The position numbers and the translations under genes were made by a program. Positions 55,996-64,000 of a stretch of 64,000 nucleotides of DNA are shown one piece after another (the stretch's first letter is position 1; each line of letters starts with the position of its first letter). A model generated the notes under the pieces. The model did no database searches. It had not been told where the DNA came from and worked only from the letters and a program-made list of their open reading frames with translations. The stretch is from positions 6,958,582 to 7,022,581 of the forward strand of contig CAJQUN010000007.1 in NCBI GenBank assembly GCA_907163345.1, given 5' to 3'. This DNA is from Haberlea rhodopensis (lineage: Eukaryota > Streptophyta > Magnoliopsida > Lamiales > Gesneriaceae).

Positions 55996-56860
55996 ATCCC
56001 TAGTCTTGTTACGGTAGTGTATTTTAATGCACCTCGCTTATCATGACCGCGGCACTAATACCCCTCGCTTCGACATATCAGCGGCATAGAATAACCTCGC
56101 TCAAATGCGACATGCGGCAAAATCCTCGCTTCAACATTTGGCGGCAAATATTATTTCCTCGCTACGATATGACAGCGGCAAGTATTCTATCATCGCGTCA
56201 AGTGATAGCGGCAAAGCATTTAAAATCATCACTCATCCATAACAACGACTCATGGGATATTCACCAAGCATTCCATCTATACCTGCAATACAATGCATAT
56301 TCCATATTCCAATATACATCACCATGAGTGTATTTTAATGCACCTCACTTGTCATGACAGCGGCAAGTGTTCTATCATCGCTTCAAGTGACAGCGGCAAA
56401 GCATTTAAAATCATCACCCCAATATATAAAACCACAATGAGTGTATTTTAATGCACCTCGCTTGTCATGACAGCGGCAAGTGTTCTATCATCGATTCAAG
56501 TGACAGAGGCAAAGCATTAAAATCATCACTCCGATATATACATGCAACCACAATGCATAATACATGATGTATATCAAATGTAGGTTACCGTTTCGTGTCT
56601 TTCAACCCTGGCCTTAACCTTTCGTGTCATAGCGTCCCTACAGGAACAATCTCAAACCATGAACATATGATAATCCATATTCACCACAATATGATTATAA
56701 TGAGTAAATGCATAAACTATGAGTACAAGGTATTTCCTGTATCCCAATGCATTTCAAGATGCTCCCTTTGGTTGTCCCTGTGCCACAACTCACAATCATA
56801 ATCAACAGGTTATATTATGATTCCATAGATGTCATGACATATAATTGTTCACTATGATCA
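55996..56860 (-). repeat. Tekay-type LTR segments embedded in the LARD-1 leader
   Basis: Parts here are reverse-complement matches to the middle and end of the solo LTR and Tekay-1 LTR: 56020-56240 matches 36055-36250, 56240-56330 matches ~35935-36055, and 56590-56850 matches ~36360-36510 and 8755-8880. The order differs from the LTR, and 56330-56560 repeats one piece twice. No gene is seen. Confidence 0.7.
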
Positions 56861-57004
56861 CGTATCATAAATGCACATAAGGAAAATAGTTGTGTCACAC
56901 AACACTAACTACTATCATGCATAAATATGTGCTACCCATTCCTATCAGCATGTTCCAGTCCCTCAACTGCCCCAAAGAGCAAATCACTGCTCTGATACCA
57001 CTAA

Positions 57005-59428
57005 TGTAAGGACCCCCGTGCCCTTAATCCATTATACTGTATTAAAGCATTGAGTGCATGTGATTATATATGTAGGGGAAACTTCCACTTGACATCATAA
57101 CAAACCATGCCAATAATAAAATTCCTTTACATTATTCCATACAATGCCTAGTTTCCCCAACCAAGTTCACATACGTATCATGCACCATTATAATACACTA
57201 GCACGTTCTCAGTTCATTTAGCAATTCGATAAATAATTGCATGCATCACATAAATGAAAAGAGAAAGGTCATTGCCTTCTTTATACAACCCATATACACA
57301 TCATAGATCTCACATATGAGCATCGAATAAGTATGCGTGTATCTAATGTATAAAGTATCATGCTCAATACCGTCACTGGTACCTCGATCGTGGAAGCACC
57401 TCAAATCCACAGCTCGAGCTCAACTCCAAGCCATCGATGTACCTAATAACCTGCCCCAACAGAGACAGCCCCCACACGGGGTGAGCATACCAATATCCCA
57501 AATCCAATAATCACAATAACACAATTTACAATTTACAAAAATGTAAATGCTATGAAATACAAAATGTACTCCCTGGATGGTATCATCCTCATCCTGGATT
57601 CCCTGTATTGTCCATGTTCTCAAAACAACTGAAACTATCAAATTCCCAAATGCCAGTTAATCATTACATTGATTAACATATCCATTAGCCATATACCGAT
57701 ATCATAATCAATAGTATCAAATCATTAAACAATTATTACAGACATTCCACATATCTCACTCATGGTTCCATAGTCTATTCCATTGCTCGCTCTACAATAT
57801 CGGCATTTCATTCCCACATATTCTCAACAGCAGTGGCGTCATAAATGATGTTCGCTCAAAGACGACGACATCCTAATCATTGCTCGCTCAAAAGCAGCAC
57901 CATATGATTCCCAATGCATATATATCCATTGTAGCAATTACCATAAACCATGCATTTTCATATACATTTATTGCTAGTACCATATATCATGCATTTCCAT
58001 ACACATTCGTTGCAATACAGTGTACCAAGCACTCAACAATTGCAATTATATAAAAGGGCTATGCTCGTACGTCATACGTACCTTATCATTCCACAGTTCG
58101 AGTCCTACCTTGCTTGAGTTCCATGACCCGACGAGTTAAGTGCTAACACACAAATAACTCTCAATTAAACATAGGCATGCAATCACGTGCCCAAGCACGT
58201 TCACAACTTCCAAACCTATCGTCTATCCATGACATTATCAAAATAAAAGTCCCCCCGGCTTAGAATGCATAATACCCAAAATATTCCATTTTATGCGATT
58301 AAAAGATAGCCAAAAACTCGACCGAGAATTCCATTATATACAATTTTGGCTCCAACCAATTTATTTTAAAAAATATGGCATTCCCATTGGAATGTAGACA
58401 TTGCCCTGGAAATCGGTTAATTAAGCCTCGATTCCAAAATCCCGACATTTTTCCAAAATTCCAAAAAAAACAAACTCCTACAGAAGGCGATCGACCGCCA
58501 CTTTCAGTGCGATCGATCACCTCTGTCCAGAGGGCGACAACACTGACTTGCGATCGATCGCCAATCCTCGTGATCGATCGCCAACTCGCTCGTGATCGAT
58601 TGCCAAGAACTCGCGATCGATCGTCTGCACTTTTCATCGCCACTAAAATTTGAGCTGCTCATCGCGAGCGATCGCCACTCCTCGACGATCGATCGCCACC
58701 TGCGATAATCCAAGAAATTCGAGCTTCCATGGTGTTTTTGACACCCAAACTCAAAACCAACACCCCCAACTTCCTCAAACCTCCAATACACCATTTAAAC
58801 TCAATAAAAACACTAAAATCAACATTTTAGATTTTTAACCAAAACCCCCCAAATCTCAAATCAAACCCATAACTCAACCATTTAGCACAAAACTATAATC
58901 AAATCGAAGCTAAAGGAGAGGAGAAGAAGATTACCAGCCTTTCTTCAAGAAATCGGGCTCCCAAGACGAGCCCCCATCGATTTGACCAGGAGGAGAAGAG
59001 GGGAAGGGTTTGGGGTGAGGGAAAAAGGCGTGAGGGAGAGGAGAGAGGGAAATGATTCCGTATAATGACGGAATACCGAGTCTATTTGGTATATATAGCT
59101 CCAAAGCTCCAAAATACCGACTCCTCCACAAATATATCATGATTCATTAAAAATTATCTGTTTTCAAAAATCATCTCTCTAACCTCAATTCCCATTACCA
59201 GCCCCAGTACAAAGTACTTCGGACCCCAGGTTCCACCAAGAACCAAATTCCAAGGTTATCACCACGATGAGAATACAATCTCATCCCTTGGATCCCACGA
59301 CTCCAAAAACTTGATTTAAAATCCCCGGGAGTCCCAAAACCGCAATTAATACACAATTGCCACAATTAAAAATCCATTAAGGATTATTCCCACACCGGGA
59401 TTAACATCATTAATCCCCAGGTATCACA
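57005..59428 (-). repeat. LARD-1 full LTR, right (5')
   Basis: The LTR is 2,424 bp and the partner of 50338-52794 with scattered substitutions and small indels. The TATA box (minus) is at 59090-59098. The CGATCGATCG cluster (58487-58708) is smaller. It is followed by aacgg and the remainder of the LARD-2 LTR. Confidence 0.88.
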
Positions 59429-59805
59429 AACGGTTTCTGGTAGAGTATTTTATACATTAGATACACGTTTATTCATTAGGTACTCTCATGTGAGTACGTC
59501 TTTACGTGTATATGAAATGTATAAATGGGCTATGGCTTTTCTCTCTTCATTCATTGTTGCATGCAATTAAATATGGAATTGCTAAATGGACTGAGTGCAT
59601 GTTAGTGTATTATGAGGGTGCATGCTATGTAAGTGATCTTGGTTGGGGAAAATTGAATGTTGTGTGGATTAAATGGAAGAAATTTTCTGGATAGTATATG
59701 GTGTTACACTTGCATATGGCTTTTTCCCCATGATAGTATGATTATATGCACTAATGGTGTGGATTAATACACTAATAACGGGTTAAGGGCACGGGGGTCC
59801 TTACA

Positions 59806-60059
59806 TTAGTGGTATCAGAGCAGTGGTTTGCTCTTTGGGGCTGTTGAGAGCCTGGAACATGCTGATAGGAATGGGTAGCACATACTTATGCATGATGGTA
59901 GTTAGTGTTGTGTGGCACAACTATATTGCTTATCTACGTTTATGATATGTGTTTATAATTGGAATATGTTGTTGCTAACCATGGTGGTTGCAGGGTCATA
60001 TGAGACATGGACTATGCATTACGGTTGCATATATATATATATATATCGGAGTGATGATT
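59806..60059 (+). other. LARD-2 primer site and start of leader
   Basis: The primer site TGGTATCAGAGCA is at 59810-59822. An acceptor-like 'ggtggttgcag/ggtcatatgag' (AG = 59992-59993) is conserved in LARD-3. An AT dinucleotide run lies at about 60029-60047. Confidence 0.75.
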
Positions 60060-60945
60060 TTAATGCTTTGCCGCTAAATGTTGAAGTTCCGCATGTCACA
60101 TTTGAAGCGAGGTGCATTAGAATACACTCATGGTGATATTTTTTTGAGATATGGGTTATGCATTTCGGTTGCATACATGGCATAGCGATGTGAATACTTG
60201 CCGCTTCATGGCGTAGCGATGTGAATACTTGCCGCTGTCATACCGTAGCGATGAGAGAATATTTGCCACTGATATGAAGCGAAGAACACGGCCGCTGTCA
60301 TATCATAGCGAGGGATATTATTTTCCGCTGGTATTGTCGAAGCGAGGGGTATTTCCGCTGTCATGTAACGCGAGGGGTATTTCCGCTGTCATGATAAACT
60401 GAGGAGTAGTGGCGCCACTTGACTACCACCGCGATGAAGAATATTTGCCGCTTAAGCGAGGGATATTATACCACTAATATGGTGTAGCGATGAGCTTTCC
60501 GCTGTCATATGATAGCGACGAGGATATTTGCCGCTTAAGCGAGGGATATTATGCCGCTGGTATGTCGAAGCGAAGTAGCGAAGAGGGATATTTGCCACTT
60601 CATAGCGAGGGATATCATGACGCTATTCTATTGGCGATGGTTTATGCCGCCGGGTATCTATATAGCGATGGTTCATTCCACTATTCTATTGGCGATGGTT
60701 CATGTCGTCGGGTATTCATAGCGATTGTCTGTTCCGCTATTCTATTGGCGATGGTTCATAGCGCCAGATATCTATAGCGATGTTTTATGCCGCTGACTCT
60801 ATGGCGAGGGATCATGCCGCTGATTCTATAGCGATGGGTTATACCGCTATGTACGTGACACTGGATTACGCCACCTACGAGCGATGGGTGCTGATTGTGT
60901 ACCGCAGTTTGGACGACGGAGACAGGTATGCCGCTATCTTGATAG
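60060..60945 (+). repeat. CGCT/AGCG hairpin array, LARD-2
   Basis: Around 25 units of the form CCGCT-(8-12)-AGCGA with period ~25-40 lie up to ~60600. After that come two-hairpin units as in LARD-1 (ctattctattggcgatgg...). Frames such as 60490-60777 follow the repeat and are not genes. Confidence 0.85.
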
Positions 60946-61053
60946 CGATGAGGTATGAGTATTACTGTTTCTTAGCATTGTGAATATCATATGTTGTTAT
61001 GTACCGTCCTGTGTTTGAGGATGAAATTATGGAGGTCGTGTATCGACATGTAC

Positions 61054-61164
61054 CGTCATGTGTTTGACGATGAGATTTCGGATGTCGTATATCGACAAAT
61101 ACCGTCAAGAGTTGACGATGTTATTTGAATGTCATGTGTTGACATATACCGTCACGAGATGACG
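61054..61164 (+). ncRNA. 48-bp-period CGTCA/TGACG hairpin array, LARD-2
   Basis: The hairpins are CGTCAtgtgttTGACG (61054), TGTCGtatatCGACA (61083), CGTCAagagtTGACG (61103), TGTCAtgtgtTGACA (61130) and CGTCAcgagaTGACG (61150). Against LARD-1 all stems are identical and the loops have about four changes. Another pair at 61034-61048 (GGTCG...CGACA) has one mismatch. Confidence 0.65.
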
Positions 61165-62185
61165 ATGGCATATTGGATGCTCTATGTAGACGTGTAGTGT
61201 CGTTTTGATGAATAATACGTCTGAGTGTACGTTGGTTTGAGTGCCGATGTGAGCACATGGTAGTGTCTGGGTCACTAGTTGACGGGACCATTATGCCGAG
61301 CGGGTTGCTCGAAGAATTATTGAGTGCGCCGTACATGAATTGTACCGCAGCACATATTTGGAGTATATATCTTACGAGTAGTGGTACCTTTGGGTATACT
61401 CGTTGGGATGGCTAAGGCCAAGTGATTGGTGGTAAGAGTAGTCATTGAGGAAACTACTCGCTTGTCGTTGCAATGTGTGATAGGCATGGTCACACCCACC
61501 CTGAGGGTGTAGAATAAATCCTAATGGTTAGGATTGCTCTTGAGTTGAGCAAGGACACTGGGATGTCCCTTTTGCTTTGGTATTCTAAAGATATATTGGG
61601 TGTTGACCCCCCTACTCTAATGGTTGGTACGGTATGGTATACCGAGTGGAACGTATGATGCGTTGCTAGGCTTGGTATAAGCCTATGGAGGCAGCGTTAT
61701 GCTAGCCAGGTATTATAGTAGTGTCATAGTGTGCTTGTTATGGCATTTATACTGCACGTTGGGACCGAGTTCGGTGAATCGTATGATGATACGATGAGGA
61801 CTTATGGTAGACTCTTGTAGTCTCTATGTGGCATGATGATTGAGGCAGGGAAAACCTCACGGGGACGTTTATATTTCAAATGTTTTCAGGGACTTGTACT
61901 GTGACAACTTAGTTTTGTTGGGGGTACCAACGTGAATGTCGATAAGTCGTTATTAGCTCTGGTTGAGCATCTTTGCATGTGGAATGCAACGGGAGACACA
62001 ATTGAAATTGTGGGATATAGCTAGTGGGGTAACACTACTATATGGATTTTATCTCTTGAAGAGATTTGGATTGTGCTGTCATGGAGACAGTTGGTATTGA
62101 TTGAGGGTTGATTGTGAATCAACCGGGGTAAGCCCTACTAGTATTGGGCTAGGTAATGACTTCGTACTTCCAGTGAGACGTTTGA
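61165..62185 (+). other. LARD-2 interior, non-coding
   Basis: This is colinear with the minus strand of LARD-1 (about 54170-55150). No frame or motif was recognised. It ends at 'gtttga', where LTR-4 was inserted; tttga (62181-62185) is the likely target duplication. Confidence 0.7.
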
Positions 62186-64000
62186 TGTAAGGACCCCAAG
62201 CCCTTAAACCATAATTAGTGTATTAACCACTATGTGTGGCACATGCTTTCAATAAAAAGCCAATCGGGAAGCTCAGATGATACTCTATCATTGCATGGCA
62301 ATTTCAAAATAATTCCTTTAACACTCAATGTTATAAGGTCATCAGCCTAACAACGAAATAGACTCACAAAGTTCGCCCAATACCATCCCTTTTTGCCACT
62401 TTTCACATTGTGGACTTTTATAAAAATTTGGGCAGAGTCTCCCCATAAATAGAGCTATCCCGAAATAAAAGCACAACACATAATATAATTCCCGGCCAGG
62501 GAAAACATAATACTCATCAGACATCAGTAATACAAAGTAAATTCCCAGCCAGGGAAGACATCATACATATGACGACATAATGGGTCTCAACACCCACATA
62601 ATACACTAACGACTCTCATATCATTAGCAATTCTACCACAATTGCATGCAACATATAATGAAAGAGAGGAAGGCTCATGCCTTTATATACAACCCATATA
62701 CAAGAATGTCCGTGCTCACATGCGAGCATCATAAATGTGTATATAAAGCTCGGGTGTATATAAGTACTCTATACGATACCGTGCTCCATCAAGCCCTGGT
62801 ACCACGATCCTGTGAGTACATCCAATCAACAGCTCGAGCTCAGCTCCACAGCCATCGATGCACCTGTTCACCTGCCCCAACAGAGACAGCCCCCCAACGG
62901 GGTGAGCATACTAATACACAAAATCTCATAATCACAATAATGAATTTCATAATTTACAACACAAGTAAATAGTAATGAAATTTAAATGATACTCCCTGGA
63001 TGGCAACATCCTCATCCGGGATTCCGTGTACTGTCCCTGTTCTCACAATCATCAAACTCATCAAATCTCAAAAATCAGTAAATCAACGCATTGATTAACT
63101 CATCGCATGCCAAATCCTCGAATATCAACATATAGTGATTACAAATTCATTAAACATGCAATTACAGATATCACAATATCTAATACTGATTTCACAACCT
63201 TGCTATCAATCACAGATAGCTCAAATGCCTAGCATTTATTTTACCAAATCTTCATTATACCCAGACATCTCAAATGTCTTATAATGAAAACATGATTCCA
63301 CGATCATTCTCAGGCATCTCAAATGCCCAGGCATCTCAAATGCCCTACAATAGTCATATACATCAGGTACCCCATATAACTTATGAGAGTTACACTACTC
63401 TAGTGTCGCGTGCGCCCCTGACGGCGATATCAAGATTAGGTCGCTTCATAGCTTCTCAACACATATAAATAATCCTCATGCAACACATATAAATAATCCT
63501 CGTGCACGATTATTCAATAAAATCAAAATACATTATGCATTCACAAATGCTCTAATATGTAGTAATGCTCGTACGTCGCACGTACCTTAAATCTCCGAAG
63601 TCCGAGCCAAACCTTGCTCGAGTTCCATGCCCCGAGGAATGATGTGCTAACACGATAAATAATTCACAATTATTTACGAACATGCAACCCATGCTCAAGC
63701 ACACCCATATCCCTCAAAATATTGTCAACACACGACAATTAACCTTTTAAAAGACCCGGGGCAGGGTACATACAGGGAGGAAAATAAATGAGACAATATC
63801 GAAATTTGTTCAAGAACACCCTACAAAAATCGAACCCGAATCTCACAAATTTCGAACCCAAATAATACCATAATTCATCTAAAATGAGAATTAAGCTATC
63901 CAAGCAAGAATCAACACCCCTTGCCAAAAACCCCCAATTTTCGAACTCAACCTCTTAAATTCGAACCCCAAACAAGCCCTTAAATTCGAACCCAATAATT
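62186..64000 (-). repeat. LTR-4: partial LTR of another LARD-like family
   Basis: It starts TGTAAGGACCCC like the LARD LTRs and shares the 'gccccaacagagacagccccc' box (62874-62893), but is otherwise distinct. No primer site lies to its left, so this is the outer end of a minus-strand element (its 3' LTR) or a solo LTR. It runs out of the window. No CGATCGATCG cluster is seen in the visible part. Confidence 0.78.

Larger units (their letters stand above)
50037..59428 (-). mobile_element. LARD-1: coding-less LTR element with three LTR segments
   Basis: It is bounded by aacgg at 50032-50036 and 59429-59433. On the plus strand the order is: first ~82 bp of an LTR (50037-50118), 219 bp of PBS-proximal interior (50119-50337), a full LTR (50338-52794), interior (52795-57004) and a full LTR (57005-59428). 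Both full LTRs have a primer site directly to their left (50321-50333, 56988-57000; minus strand). This is what remains of an LTR-interior-LTR-interior-LTR tandem after one deletion. No coding capacity is seen. Confidence 0.82.
47833..59805 (+). repeat. LARD-2 5' LTR (2.58 kb, split)
   Basis: The segments are 47833-50036 and 59434-59805. Parts: TATA box tatatata at 48153-48160; C/T-rich leader; donor-like CTG/GTAATC (GT at 48315); CGATCGATCG cluster (48553-48764); a G run (48990-49009); CGCT...GAGCG inverted repeats (49390-49540); 'gtgggggctgtctctgttgg' box (49850-49870). The sequence 'caccagtaacgg' before the LARD-1 insert continues exactly at 'tttctggtagag' after it. Confidence 0.85.
47833..64000 (+). 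mobile_element. LARD-2: large coding-less LTR element, interrupted by LARD-1 and by LTR-4
   Basis: The 5' LTR begins TGTGATGCCC at 47833 and ends CCTTACA at 59805; LARD-1 is inserted within it at 50037-59428 between aacgg duplications. The primer site is at 59810-59822. The interior (59806-62185) has no protein-coding frame but holds two hairpin arrays and is homologous, in opposite orientation, to LARD-1 52795-57004. A further LTR interrupts the interior at 62186 and the rest lies beyond the window. The five bases before it (atcac, 47828-47832) would be the target duplication; the partner is not visible. Confidence 0.82.

Overview
This window is plant nuclear DNA, almost certainly from an angiosperm, and consists nearly entirely of nested LTR retrotransposons. 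I see no intact host gene. The evidence is the element lineages (Tekay/Del-type chromovirus, Athila, SIRE/Maximus copia, other Ty1/copia, a TRIM and large coding-less LTR elements), initiator-tRNA-Met primer sites (TGGTATCAGAG...), 5-bp target-site duplications (TSDs) and very low gene density. The SIRE-associated env-position protein at 37297-39524 resembles, from memory, proteins annotated in Gesneriaceae (Lamiales). That is a weak taxonomic hint, not proof.

Left third (1-19040). An old unclassified flank is interrupted by a minus-strand copia element (Copia-1, 361-18052, TSD ctgag). Its 5' leader is interrupted by a young plus-strand Tekay-like gypsy element (Tekay-1, 7150-16157, TSD gtggc). 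The Tekay-1 LTRs differ at about seven substitutions by eye; pol is open and gag is broken.

Middle (19041-41003). The nest is four deep. The 3' LTR of a decayed minus-strand SIRE element is split by a solo LTR of a Tekay relative (19963-36793, TSD gatct). That solo LTR is split by a pol-less Athila derivative (20942-35773, minus, TSD tcgaa). The Athila derivative is split by a second copy of the first copia family (Copia-2, 22679-31374, plus, TSD ttaat).

Right part (41004-64000). A TRIM lies in the leader of a minus-strand coding-less element (LARD-3). Next come a little unique sequence and a deleted copia. Then a plus-strand coding-less element (LARD-2, from 47833) has its 5' LTR split by a minus-strand relative (LARD-1, 50037-59428, TSD aacgg) that carries three LTR segments. 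A further LTR (62186 to the window end) interrupts the LARD-2 interior.

The most notable signals are not genes but structure shared by these elements: (i) arrays of short hairpins with compensatory stem changes and variable loops in the LARD interiors (55206-55317, 55556-55995, 60060-61164, 42063-42905); (ii) clusters of CGATCGATCG whose flanks differ between families but stay palindromic; (iii) perfect inverted telo-box hairpins in the copia leader; (iv) splice-site-like signals suggesting that U5, PBS and leader may be removed as an intron. All boundaries and identities come from reading the sequence; no alignment or database search was run.
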